Of a stretch of 64,000 nt of DNA, positions 40,985-52,455 are shown in pieces; position 1 is the first letter of the stretch, and every line of letters starts with the position of its first letter. This DNA comes from Diadophis punctatus similis. Taxonomy: Eukaryota > Chordata > Lepidosauria > Squamata > Dipsadidae. The stretch lies in assembly GCA_023053685.1 (NCBI GenBank), contig JALIGW010000002.1, positions 251,361,239-251,425,238 on the forward strand, given 5' to 3'. The translations under genes and the position numbers were made by a program. The notes beneath the pieces are model-generated. The model searched no databases. It was not told the origin of the DNA and saw only the letters and a list, made by a program, of their open reading frames with translations.

Positions 40985-41690
40985 CAGGGGTGAAATTCAA
41001 AAGTTTTCCCTACCGGTTCGGTGGGCGTGGCTTGGTAGGTGTGGCAGGGGAAGGATACTGCAAAATCCCCATTCCCACCCCACTCCTGGGGGAAGGATAC
41101 TGCAAAATCTCCATTCCCTCCCCACTCCTGGGGGAAGGATACTGCAAAATCTCCATTCCCTCCCCACTCCTGGGGGAAGGATACTGCAAAATCTCCATTC
41201 CCTCCCCACTCCTGGGGGAAGGATACTGCAAAATCTCCATTCCCTCCCCACTCCTGGGGGAAGGATACTGCAAAATCTCCATTCTCTCCCCACTCCTGGG
41301 GGAAGGATACTGCAAAATCTCCATTCCCTCCCCACTCCTTAGGGAAGGATACTGCAAAATCCCCATTCCCTCCCCATTCCTGGGGGAAGGATACTGCAAA
41401 ATCTCCATTCCCTCCCCACTCCTGGGGGAAGGATACTGCAAAATCCCCATTCCCTCCCCACTCCTGGGGGAAGGATACTGCAAAATCCCCATTCCCTCCC
41501 CACTCCTTGGGGAAGGATACTGCAAAATCCCCATACCCTCCCTATTCCTGGGGGAAGGATACTGCAAAATCTCCATTCCCACCCCACTCTGGGGCCAGCC
41601 AGAGGTGGTATTTGCCGGTTCTCCGAACTATTCAAAATTTCCACTACCGGTTCTCCAGAACCTTTCAGAATCTGCTGAATTTCACCCCTG
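40985..41690 (+). mobile_element. hAT-type element with a minisatellite interior
   Basis: Ends CAGGGGTGAAATTCA and TGAATTTCACCCCTG. The 8-bp duplication is CCTTGTAG/CCTTGTAC (40977-40984, 41691-41698). Subterminal CCTACCGGTTC and ACTACCGGTTCTCC also pair. The middle is almost entirely the tandem repeat at 41047-41592. Confidence 0.88.
41047..41592. repeat. 42-bp minisatellite, 13 copies
   Basis: The unit begins GGGGAAGGATACTGCAAAAT and ends CCCCACTCCTG. Thirteen head-to-tail copies differ at a few sites (CTCC/CCCC; CTCCTG/CTCCTT). As 42 is divisible by three, long frames exist in several phases (EGYCKISIPSPLLG repeats), which are not evidence of a gene. Confidence 0.97.
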
Positions 41691-41894
41691 CCTTGTACCC
41701 TCCTTCCTATTTTCCCCCACAACAGCCCTGTGGGATAGTTTGGATTGAGAGAGAGGGGCTGGCTCAGAGTGCCCCAGAGAGCTTCTGTGGTGGGTGAGGG
41801 AACCAGGACCTGAATTTCCCTACACCAATTCAGCACTACATACTACACCTTTCTGGTGATGAAGAGAAAGGGAAAGAGGGGGGTATTGTGTATA

Positions 41895-42575
41895 CAGGTA
41901 GTCCTTGACTTACAACCATTCATTTAGTTCCTATCACCCATCTCCCACTTATGACTGTATGACTGTAACTTGTTGCTTGTATCCTTACGATTTATATTAA
42001 TATTAATTGTTTCCTGATTGCTTATTTGTACCCTATGGCAAACATTAAGTGTTGTACCTCATGGTTCTTGACAAATGTATCTTTTCTTTTATGTACACTG
42101 AGAGCATACGCACCAAAGACAAATTCCTTGTGTGTCCCATCACACTTGGCCAATAAAGAATTCTGTTCTATTCTATTCTATTCTATTCTATTCTATTCTA
42201 TTCTATTCTATTCTATTCTATTCTATTCATTAGTGACTGTTTTAAGTTACAACAGTACTTTTAAAAAGTGACTTTTGACCGTTTTGCACACTTACGACCG
42301 TTGCCATCACAAGATCAAAATTCAGTTGTTTGGCAATTGGCTCATATTTATGACAGTTGTAGTGTCCCAAGGTTGCGACCTTCTGACAAACAAAGTCAAT
42401 GGGGAAGCCAGTTTCACTTAACAACCGTGTTACTAACGTAACAACTGCAGCGATTCACTTAACAACCATGGCATTGTAAAATGTGGGGGTGGGGGGCAAA
42501 ATCACTTTAACAACTGTCCTGCTTAGCCACGGAAATGTTGGGCTCAATTGTGGTCATTAAGTCGAGGACCACCTG
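41895..42575 (+). mobile_element. CAGGTAGTCC MITE split by LINE family B 3' end
   Basis: MITE ends at 41895 and 42575. The insert (about 41935-42228) is a LINE 3' end ending in about 11 ATTCT units. The broken site reads CATTCATTTAGT on the left and ATTCATTAGTGACTG on the right, so the MITE is older. Confidence 0.82.
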
Positions 42576-42639
42576 TATGTATGTGTTTTATTTTGAACTG
42601 ATGACGGTTGGATTTCTTTTCCAGCAGGCAGGGGTAGAA

Positions 42640-43329
42640 ATGGAGAATCAGGGACCGGTACGAAAAGTTCAAAGAGGACGGAAAAATTCTCATCCCGTTC
42701 AGCTCGGAGCCATCCAAGACTTCTCAGTTGGACGAGATTCCCGGTTTATTAAGCAGGAGCCAGAAGAAAATCTCCCGCAACCTTGGGACATCCAGTGGCA
42801 GGATTTCCTGAAGGCAATGCAACCCTCTCGTTCCGGACAAAAACGCACTCAGCTACCCAGTCCTGCCCTGTCCGCGGACAATAATTCCCGATCCTCGTTT
42901 AAGGAAACTGCCGATTTGAGTCCGAGGCCAGGGAGAAAGAGCCTAACCCAGCTTCTGCCAGGCCCCATTGAAGATTGCCGAGACTTCATTTCCTCAGTGA
43001 GAGTGAAGGAAGAAATTTTGGATGTGGAAGAAACCTTTGTCTCCGATACGGAGCGCCAGCGGTTCAGGCGGTTCTGCTACCTGGAAGCCAAAGGGCCCAA
43101 GGAGAACTTTTTCCATCTGCAGGAACTCTGCTGGCAGTGGTTGAAGCCCGAGAGACGCACCAAGAAGCAGATTCTGGACCTGATAGTCCTGGAGCAGTTC
43201 CTGGCCATTTTGCCCCCGGAGATGCAGGGCTGGGTCAAGGAGGGCAAGCCAGGGAGCTGTGCCCAGATGGTGGCCCTGGCGGAGGATTACTTTCTGAGGG
43301 CGCAGGAGGCTGATGGACTGCAAGGGAAG
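42640..43329 (+). CDS. Gene 2, SCAN-domain exon (SCAN-zinc-finger protein)
   Basis: Encodes the first 230 residues of a second SCAN-C2H2 protein. Acceptor TTTCTTTTCCAG at 42624; ATG at 42640 with G at -3 and +4. The N-terminal linker carries SUMO-type sites (FIKQEPEE, VRVKEEIL). The SCAN domain (about residues 138-225) reads ERQRFRRFCYLEAKGPKENF, PERRTKKQILDLIVLEQFLA and ends near FLRAQEA; this domain dimerises in related proteins. Donor AAG|GTAAGC ends the exon in phase 0, as in gene 1. About 110 bp into the intron lies a hAT insert. The two SCAN exons are similar but not recent copies. Confidence 0.9.
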
Positions 43330-43440
43330 GTAAGCACGGCCCTCCGCCTCACCGGAAGGCAGTTGGAGATCAAACCGACAGCAATGTCATCGCTGCGATC
43401 AGCGTTGAATGTTGCTAGATCTGTTTTTTTACCATTAGTC

Positions 43441-43792
43441 CAGTGGTTCCCAACCTGTGGTACGTGTACCACTAGTGGTACGCGAGGGCCTTCCAGGTGG
43501 TACGCGAACACTTTCGGGGTCATGAACGATTTTTAGTTAGTTATTTTTTACTTCACAAAAATGTTTACAAGATAATCTGGCAACGATTTGCAACTGTTGC
43601 CACATGCCACCCACCTGGTCCCAGCGGCCCGAGAATCCAGTTGCTGGATGCTCGGGGCCAAAAAAGGAATGGTACAATTATGGAAATAAAGTGATATCTG
43701 ATCGAATTTAGTTTCTCTGGAACCAGGTGGTACGCGGCGACTGTACGGGACCTCCAAGTGGTACTCGATCACAAAAAGGTTGGGAACCACTG
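43441..43792 (+). mobile_element. hAT-type element (CAGTGGTTCCCAACC ends) in gene 2 intron
   Basis: 352 bp with ends CAGTGGTTCCCAACC and GGTTGGGAACCACTG and a perfect 8-bp duplication CATTAGTC (43433-43440, 43793-43800). Contains repeated GTGGTACGCG motifs. Confidence 0.92.
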
Positions 43793-43862
43793 CATTAGTC
43801 CTTGCATTTTCTGCCTAAAAGGAAATTGCCTTGAATTGTCTGGGGCTTGTTTCAAACGTTAT

Positions 43863-44267
43863 TGTCAGGCCGAAGCCATATTTTATTTGCGATTTCGGCC
43901 TGCCACATTTGATGCTTTAAGAATGTATTCTTGCTGTGGAAATTTGGGAGGGGCTGTTGCATAAGCAAGATGAACATGTAGCCATAACAAATTCCTTCTA
44001 GATTCTCAAGGTCATCCTTTGTTCAGCACCTGCCCGGAAGCTTCTGGGAGGAGTGGACACGTTGGCAGAAGACCACTGGTCAACGTGACGGACTTGTGGG
44101 TGTGGGAACAAGGAAATGAACTTTAAACTGGGTGGAGAAACCCTCGTAGCTTCAGATTCGGGTTTCTCACAGATGTGCCAACATGGCTCTGTTAATAAAT
44201 TGGAACTTTGAGGAATACTTTGCCTCAGACTCTGATTTAATGTTGGATGCTATTTGGAACCCTGACA
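43863..44267 (+). mobile_element. Probable solo LTR (405 bp)
   Basis: TGTCAGGCC...CCCTGACA inverted ends and an AATAAATTGG poly-A-like signal near 44195. The flanks (GTTAT, CTAAC) do not match, so either the duplication has decayed or the call is wrong. Confidence 0.5.
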
Positions 44268-44364
44268 CTAACCCAGCTCTTTATAGCCTGGATTTCCTGG
44301 TTGTGTGCTACCCAAGCATGAATTAGATTTGACACTTCTGTTTTTGGAGTTCAGAATATATATA

Positions 44365-44875
44365 CTAGCTGATATCCGTGCTTCGCTACGAAACTATGTG
44401 ATGGGGCTTGATAAATTGACACTTAAAGCTTGAAAATTAATGAGTACTTAAAAAAGGGACTGTATTATTTCGTTAGAGATGGTAAGCTAAGTTTCTGTTA
44501 CAGATGAAGACATTATTTGCATAGCATAAACTTTCAATTTGTCCCTCAGATGAATTGCTCAGGACCTCCCTGTAAACAACATTCCTGGTTTTGCTGTCTG
44601 GCTGGAGGATGACCAGGCTGTCAGGTGAACTGACTCTGGAGTATGCCACATAGAACTGGCCATGGGAGAAACAGGCAGCTTCCCTTACTTGTGTTTTCCT
44701 AATCGCATCTGTAAATCTTTTCCTGTGGTTTTTTTTGCCTCTTTTCCCTTTAACTGGTGTTACAGTAGAAGGAACAGATTCGTCTGAACTGAGGAGGAAA
44801 ATAAGGGGGGGAAATCTGTCTCTGCCTACCAGCATCGATTGGTATTCATCTGTCTAGCGTCCTGTTAGTGTGTGA
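44365..44875 (-). mobile_element. Helitron fragment with helicase C-terminus
   Basis: The - strand (44473-44835) encodes FSHGQFYVAYSRVSSPDSLV and NVVYREVL, matching the last helicase motif of Helitron Rep-Hel (Pif1-type) proteins. The 3' terminus is at 44365: a hairpin (CGTAGCGAAGCACG), then ATCAGCTAG followed by T, fitting the Helitron rule of a 3' hairpin and CTRR before a T. 5' part missing; inactive. In gene 2 intron. Confidence 0.75.
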
Positions 44876-44937
44876 AACTGTAGCTCAGAGGACCCTGTGA
44901 AAATTATGCTTGCATTAAAACTTTGTTCCTGTTGCAG

Positions 44938-45067
44938 GTTTCCTGTCCTGGGGAAGAAGTCACTGTTATTAATTCTTCTAAACCGGAGCAGTTTCCATCA
45001 GAAGCAGTAAATAACCACCTCTCTGCAGAGGCCGAGAAAGAGAGTGATGAAGAGGCCACTTATTTAG
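44938..45067 (+). CDS. Gene 2, linker exon
   Basis: A 130-nt exon between TTCCTGTTGCAG and GGTAAGAG. Enters phase 0, leaves phase 1, exactly like gene 1's linker exon. It encodes VSCPGEEVTVINSSKPEQFP and an acidic end (EKESDEEATYLG). No KRAB box. It lies 63 bp downstream of the Helitron fragment. Confidence 0.8.
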
Positions 45068-45144
45068 GTAAGAGATAAGATCTTCTTGTCGTCCTTCCAT
45101 TTTTAACTCTTTCCAGCCCCAAAGAACATTTGAAAGAAATTACA

Positions 45145-45315
45145 GGTAGTTCTTGGCTTAAAAACATTCGTTTAGTGACCGAAGTTACAACGGCACTGAA
45201 AAAAGTGACTTGGGACTGGGTTTTTTTTCACAATTATGACCATTGAAGCATCCCCAGAGTCATGTGAGCAAAATTCAGTGCTGGACAACTGGCATGTATT
45301 TATGATGGTTGCTGT
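45145..45315 (+). mobile_element. CAGGTAGTCC MITE, left part
   Basis: CAGGTAGTTCTTGGCTTAAA, broken by a CR1 at about 45316. A matching right-hand piece may be 46585-46620 plus 46855-46890. Confidence 0.7.
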
Positions 45316-46612
<1,297 letters not shown>

Positions 46613-46620
46613 CATGTAAT

Positions 46621-46854
46621 CAGAGGTGATATTCTGCCGGTTCGGACCGGTTCGGGTGAACAGGTAGCGGTGACCTGCGGGTGGGCCCGCCCACCCGCCC
46701 CGGCTCTATGCTATCCTATTTCTGCATGTTTTGAAGCCGCGTGCATGCGTTCAAGCCACCCGAGCACGAGCAAAGCACATGCGTGGAAGGTTGCACGCAT
46801 GCGCACGCTCACATTTGCGAACCGGTAGGGAAGGTAAAGTGAATACCACCTCCG
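46621..46854 (+). mobile_element. hAT-type element (CAGAGGTGATATTC ends)
   Basis: 234 bp with ends CAGAGGTGATATTC and GAATACCACCTCCG. The duplication CATGTAAT lies at 46613-46620 and 46855-46862 (10 bp shared, so the register is uncertain). Inserted in a CAGGTAGTCC MITE body. Contains CGGTTCGGACCGGTTCGG. Confidence 0.82.
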
Positions 46855-46862
46855 CATGTAAT

Positions 46863-47238
46863 CACCTTTTGTGACCACCTTCTTGTGATCTCTGCTGCCT
46901 TGGGAGCCCCAGCCTGGTAACATAACCAGGTCTTGAGGGCCTTGCAAATGATCAAAAAGGATGGGGCCAATCAGGAGAAAGGATGTTCCATAAGGCGGGT
47001 GCTACAGCAAAGAAGGCACCCCTCCTGGGACCTATCAAATTTAGGCCCTAGCTGACAGTACTCTCAGCATGCCTTCTCTGCATGATCTAATGGAGCGGGC
47101 TGATGTAACTGGGAAGAAACGGTCCTTCAGATTGTATCTTCCTTAGAGAATTGAATGTATTTGGTCCTTAGGGATGCAGTGTTTCTAGCTAAGTTACCAA
47201 GCTGTATTTATTCTGGAATTATAGAATAAGCAGCCTGA
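46863..47238. other. MITE remnant, then L2-like remnant
   Basis: 46863-46890 is MITE body. 46900-47100 resembles an L2 ORF2 end (CAGGTCTTGAGGGCCTTGCA) in antisense. No gene. Confidence 0.4.
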
Positions 47239-47637
47239 TGTCAGGCCCCCAAAACCAAGAATGACACACGGAGTTAATTCCGTGTAGTTTCTCTATTGTT
47301 TTTCACCGACAGACAGAACCTTGCCAGACTAAAGCAACTACCAGCATAACTATAGATATCACCTGTGAACTGCTAGAGAGCAACCGTCTTAGCCCTCTTT
47401 CTGCCTACCAGACTATTCTGAGGTCTGCTTCCTCTAGGCCAGGGGTCTCCAACCTTGGCGACTTTAAGACTTGTGGACTTCAACCCCCCCAGAATTCCTC
47501 AGCCAGCTTTAGTGAAGCTTTTCTGGCTGAGGAATTCTGGGAGTTGAAGTCCACAAGTCTTAAAGTCGCCAAGGTTGGAACCCCTGCTCTAGGCAGCAGC
47601 CCCTCCCTCCTGGGACTCCAGACCACATTCCACCACA
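47239..47637 (-). mobile_element. Solo LTR split by a foldback MITE
   Basis: On + it reads TGTCAGGCCCCC...CATTCCACCACA, so the LTR starts TGTGGTGGAATG on the - strand. The 5-bp flanks are CCTGA and TCTGA (4 of 5 match). About 250 bp after removing the MITE. Related fragments: 49867-49998 (+), 53097-53155 (-). Confidence 0.65.
47440..47586. mobile_element. Foldback hAT-type MITE
   Basis: A 147-bp palindrome with CAGGGGTCTCCAACCTTGGC end and a perfect 8-bp duplication CTCTAGGC (47432-47439, 47587-47594). Confidence 0.92.
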
Positions 47638-47938
47638 TCTGATTATGTCAGCCCCACTAGATAGAACAGACCAGGAAATCAATGCCACAGCAAGGCTAAG
47701 GCTAAATGTATTGAGATTGGCTATAATAACAGCATCCTGTAAGTCTGATTATGCTGTACATAATCCCCACTCTTATATACCTGCGAATTAGAGAGGTGTC
47801 TAAGCAGCTTTTGAACGTGATCTGGGCTTTAAAAGATGTTTTAGCTCTCGTTGCTTAGGTAACTGCTGTTGCATTTCTCCATCAAGGCCATTTTTCGTAC
47901 TGTCCCCTAGTCACGGTTCTTCTTCTTTGTACCTCCAG

Positions 47939-49245
47939 GCAACGACCAAGGTTACGGAAACGAGGAGGAGACCTTCCCCTTTGAAAGGCACCCACAAGTA
48001 GGCATCAGTGGACTGTCCTTGGCAAGACTCAATGGGAAGTTATATCAGGTCTGTGGACTGGAAGAGATGGCAGGAAGTGAGCCTCGCCAAGAAATCCACC
48101 AGGAAAACCAATCGGGGATCCCAGCTTTTTTTCATGAGGAAAGCTTACGAGAAAACACCTTCCCGCCGGGACGCCAGAAAGGAAAGAGAAAGAAAACAGG
48201 TCCCCCTAGTTGGGGGACAGTTCTGAACCATGGTTTTGAGTTTCCTCTGAACCGGAAAATGCAGAAACTCTACACGTGCACCTACTGCGGGAAGGTCTCT
48301 AATAACAGTGCGCATATGATCATTCACGAGAGGACTCACACCGGCGAGAAGCCGTACAAGTGCTCGGAATGTGGAAAGTGCTTCAGCACAAACTGCAACC
48401 TGATGAAACACACACGGGTGCACACAGGGGAGAAGCCATACCAATGTCCCGAGTGCGGCAGGAGCTTCAGCGACAAGGCCTCGCTCATCGTGCACGAGAG
48501 GACCCACACGGGGGAGAAGCCCTACGAGTGCCCCATGTGTGGGAAAAGCTTCACCTCGAGCTCCAACCTCATCACCCACAAGCGGGTGCACACTGGGGAG
48601 AAGCCCTACAAGTGTTCCGAGTGCGGGCAGAGTTTCGTTCACCGGCCGCAGCTGGTTATCCACATTCGGACGCACACCGGAGAAAAGCCGTACGAGTGTC
48701 CCGAGTGCGGGAAAAGCTTCAACCAGAAAGCCGATCTCATCATCCACAGGCGCATCCACACCGGGGAGAAGCCGTATGAGTGTCCCGAGTGCGGGAAAAG
48801 CTTCATCTCGAGCTCTTACCTGCGGAAGCACGAGCGGCTGCACGCGGGGAAGAAAGCGCCCGCGGGCGAAGAAAGCCACAAGTGCGGCTACTGCAGGAAG
48901 AGCTTCATCAGCCGATCCAAGCTCCTCATCCACGAGAGGACCCACACGGGAGAGAAACCCTTCGAGTGCGCCGACTGCGGGAAGAGCTTCAGCACCAGCT
49001 CCAACTTGGTCAACCACAAGAGGGTCCACACGGGCGAGAAGCCATACCAGTGCTTGGATTGTGGGCAGAAATTCAGCACGAACTCAAACCTGGTCAATCA
49101 CCGGCGGGTTCACACAGGAGAAAAGCCGTACAAGTGCGCCGACTGCGGGCAGAATTTCGGTCATAAAGCTTCTCTCCGGAGGCACAAGAGAATCCATTCC
49201 AGAGAAGCCACCAGATGCCTGCTTGGAACGGGGACAAAATGTTAA
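47939..49245 (+). CDS. Gene 2, C2H2 zinc-finger exon (11 fingers)
   Basis: The last coding exon. Acceptor CTTTGTACCTCCAG at 47938, phase 1 in, giving codon GGC. About 105 residues of lead-in, including a basic GKRKKTG stretch, precede eleven C2H2 fingers from YTCTYCGKVSNNSAH to FGHKASLRRHKRIH. Linkers are canonical TGEKPY/F except between fingers 7 and 8, where AGKKAPAGEES replaces it and splits the array 7+4. Finger 8 has CRKSF instead of CGKSF. With the other exons the protein is about 708 aa, likely a nuclear DNA-binding regulator; target unknown. Stop TAA at 49243. The - strand frame of 294 codons over the fingers is a shadow. Confidence 0.94.
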
Positions 49246-49866
49246 AGACAAACTTATAGCCGCGTGGAAAGCTGCCTTATGCTACGGTAGAGTCCTGGCC
49301 CACTGAGTCAGCGTCACCGGGAAGAAACCCTTCATGGACAGGTGTCATTCGCTGCTCTACCTGGAGAGATCAGATCTAGGATCTTCTACATGAGCAGCCT
49401 GTCGTACGCCTCTGATCTGGGATCCATCAGTTGCGTTTCCAGATGTTATTGGAAAATTCCCCGGCAGGTTGAGAAGGTAGCAGCCACAAAGGCATGCAGT
49501 CTCTGAGCTGCACTTCTCCTGCACACGCTTACTTGGAGAGAAATTCAGTGGGGCTCTGCCAAGCCCCCAATTTTGTTGCAGGGGTCCCAGAAATCACCCT
49601 GGGCTCTATTAAGTCCAGCAAAGGACTTTGGTGTCTTTTTTCTTCATGTTCTACCTGAATGGTCCACCAAGTGGTTTGGGTCTGTCCGGATATATTACAC
49701 TGAATAGTGACTAGTTAGAATTTATTTTACAAAGGAGTTGGGATCTAGATTCCTTCAGGGGTTGGAATTGAGGGAGGGCTTGGGTAGCTCCTTAAGAAAG
49801 TTTAGAAACAATTGAGAAATATTCCTTGATAAGGAAGCACCATTCGAAATGTGTTAGCAATGCTAT
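49246..49866 (+). other. Probable 3' UTR of gene 2
   Basis: No repeats or genes recognised. No clear AATAAA seen. The first recognisable repeat downstream is the LTR fragment at 49867. Confidence 0.4.
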
Positions 49867-49998
49867 TGTGGTGGAATGTAGTCTGGAGTCCCCAAGAGGG
49901 AGGGGCTGCTTCCCAGAGGGCAAAAGGGCAGCGGAGCTTGGAATGTCTGCTAGGTAGGAAGAGGGCTAAGACGGCCCCTCCCTAGTGGTTCACAGGGT
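49867..49998 (+). mobile_element. LTR fragment (TGTGGTGGAATG start)
   Basis: TGTGGTGGAATGTAGTCTGG to GTGGTTCACAGGG. Matches 47239-47637 in reverse. Cut off at a TA-flanked element. Confidence 0.65.
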
Positions 49999-50005
49999 AC
50001 AGATA

Positions 50006-50497
50006 CCGTATTTTTCGGAGTATAAGACGCACCGGAGTATAAGACGCACCTTAGTTTTTGGGGAGGAAAATAGGGGAAAACAATCTGCCTACCAGGTATT
50101 CATCTGGCTAGCGTCCTTAGTCTGGTCAGCTTCAGCACATTATTTTATCCCCTGGTTAAGACTTTAAAAAACCTTCTTCTGAGAGAATAACAATGAAAGA
50201 ACCTGCAAGGTAAGAGCTGGGAAGATAGTTAGCACCTGGTTAGAGCTAGAAAAAAACTTATTTGGAGCAAGTAGAGCAATGAAAAAAAATTCTGCAAAGA
50301 CTTAGGGCTGGAAAAACATTCTTCGGAGAGAGTAACAATGAAAAAGCCTGCAAGGTAAGAGCTGGGAAGATCGTTAGCACCTAGTTAGGGCTGGAAAAAA
50401 AGCTTTGAAAAAGCTACATTCAGAGTATAAGACGCACCCAAATTTTCAGCCACTTTTAGGGAGGAAAAAGGTGCATCTTATACTCCAAAAAATACAG
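50006..50497 (+). mobile_element. TA-flanked element (GGAGTATAAGACGCACC ends)
   Basis: 492 bp with CCGTATTTTTCGGAGTATAA and complement ends, TA flanks (50004-50005, 50498-50499). Internal tandem modules with GGTAAGAGCTGGGAAGAT and TTAGGGCTGGAAAAA. Reverse relative at 28922. Confidence 0.85.
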
Positions 50498-50745
50498 TAG
50501 TTCTTCAACTTACAACCATTCATTTAGTGATTGCTTGAAGTTACAATTTGTCTTTGGTGCATATGCTCTCAGTGTACACAAAAAAAAGATACATTCATCA
50601 ACAATCATAAGGTACAACACGATAGTCATAAGGTACAAATAAGCAATCAAATCATACTAGGAAACAATCAATATAAATCTTAAGGATACAATCAACAAGT
50701 TACAGTCATAAGTGGGAGGAGATGGTGATAGGAACGATGAGAAGA
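50498..50745 (-). mobile_element. MITE left end and LINE family B 3' end
   Basis: GTAGTTCTTCAACTTACAAC (MITE) to 50540, then antisense LINE B (TGGTGCATATGCTCTCAGTG; GTACAACACGATAGTCATAA) to about 50745. Confidence 0.75.
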
Positions 50746-50761
50746 TTAATAATAATAATAA

Positions 50762-52455
50762 TAATAACAACAAAGTTGGAAGGGACCTTGGAGGTCTTCT
50801 AGTCCAACCCCCTGCCTAGGCAGGAAACCCTACACTACTTCAGACAAATGGTTATCCAACATCTTCTTAAAAACTTCCAGTGTTGGAGCATTCACAACTT
50901 CTAGAGGCAAGCTGTTCCACTGATTAATTGTCCTAACTGTCAGGAAATTTCTCCTTAGTTCTAAGTTGCTTCTCTCCTTGTTTAGTTTCCACCCATTGCT
51001 TCTTGTTCTACCCCCAGGTGCCCTGGAGAAAAGTTTGACTCCCTCTTCTTTGTGGCAACCCCTGAGATATTGGAACACTGCTATCATGTCTCCCCTGATC
51101 CTTCTTTTCATTAAACTAGACATACCCAGTTCCTGTAACCGTTCTTCATATGTTTTAGCCTCCAGTCCCCTAATCATCTTTGTTGTTCTTCTCTGCACTC
51201 TTTCTAGAGTCTCAACATCCTTTTTACATCGTGGCGACCAAAACTGTATGCAGTATTCCAAGTGTGGCCTTACCAAGGCATTATAAAGTGGTATTAACAC
51301 TTCGCGTGATCTTGATTCTATCCCTCTGTTAATGCAGCCTAGAACTGTGTTGGCTTTTTTGGCAGCTGCTGCACACTGCTGGCTCATATTTAAATGGTTG
51401 TCCACTAGGACTCCAAGATCCCTCTCACAGTTACTACTGTTGAGCAAGGTACCACATATACTGTACCTGTGCATTTTGTTTTTCTTGCCTAAATGTAGAA
51501 CCTTACTTTTTTCACCATTGAATTTCATTTTGTTTGATAGCGCCCAATGCTCAAGTCTGTCAAGATCCTTCTGTATCTTGAGCCTATCTTCTGGAGAGTT
51601 GGCTATTCCTGCCAGTTTGGTGTCATCTGCAAATTTGATGAGTTCCCCATCTATCCCCTCGTCCAAGTCATTGATAAAGATGTTGAAGAGTACTGGGCCT
51701 AAAACAGAGCCTTGGGGTACTCCACTGCATACTTCCCTCCATGTAGATGCAGTTCCATTGAGCACTACACGTTGAGTGCGGTTGGTTAGCCAGTTTTGAA
51801 TCCATCTGATGGTGTTGTTGTCCATCCCACATTTTTCTACTTTATCTAGAAGTAGGTTATGGTCTACTTTATCAAATGCCTTACTGAAGTCCAAGTAAAC
51901 CACATCGACAGCATTCCTCTGGTCCACTAATTTTGTCACTTTGTCAAAGAATGCAATAAGATTAGTCTGGCATGATCTGTTTTTGACAAACCCATGTTGG
52001 CTTTTGGTTATTACTGTGTTTGTTTCTAGGTGTTCATTGATTCGTTGCTTGATTATCTTTTCCAAAATCTTCCCTGGTATTGAGGTCAGGCTGATAGGTC
52101 TGTAGTTTCCTGGATCTGTTTTTTTCCCTTTTTTGAAGATGGGAACTACATCAGCTCTTTTCCAGTCCTCTGGCAGTTCCCCGGTGCTCCAGGATCTTTG
52201 AAAGATATAGTTCAGTGGTTCTGAGATCTTATCTGCCAGTTCCTTCAGAACCTTGGGTTGTAATCCATCTGATCCTGGTGATTTGAATTCGTCTAGGGTA
52301 GACAGGTGTTCCCTTACCATTTTCTTCCCTATTTTAACTTGTGTTCCTAATATGTTTTTTGTGATGCTGTTTTTGATAGGTTGGACTGTTTTTTCCCTTT
52401 GTGTAAAGACAGATGCAAAATACGTGTTAAGTAGCTCTGCTTTCTCCCTGTTGCC
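50762..52455 (-). mobile_element. CR1 LINE with long intact reverse transcriptase frame
   Basis: The - strand frame (50830-52551, 573 codons) contains the RT core: NYRPISLTSIPGKILEKII, LDFSKAFDKVDHNLL, CSGVPQGSVLGPVLFN and the FADDTKLAG active-site box, then the ORF2 C-terminus. The 3' tail (50762-50830) ends in AAT triplets. The true CR1 part begins near NREKAELLNTYFASVFTQ. Residues before it come from another CR1 copy into which this one is inserted, so the N-terminal endonuclease is absent. Longest and best-preserved retroelement frame here, though not autonomous. Confidence 0.93.

Noticed and set aside
41047..41592. Regular repeats resembling a CRISPR array
   Set aside because: Repeats are directly head-to-tail with no variable spacers, and the genome is a vertebrate.
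40923..41836. Long open frames (up to 252 codons, both strands) with 14-residue repeats
   Set aside because: They arise because the 42-bp minisatellite unit is a multiple of three and lacks stops; no start context or domain, and the DNA is a transposon interior.
48145..49029. 294-codon frame on the - strand over gene 2's fingers
   Set aside because: A shadow of the repetitive zinc-finger coding sequence, as is the 408-codon - strand frame at 25913-27139 over gene 1.
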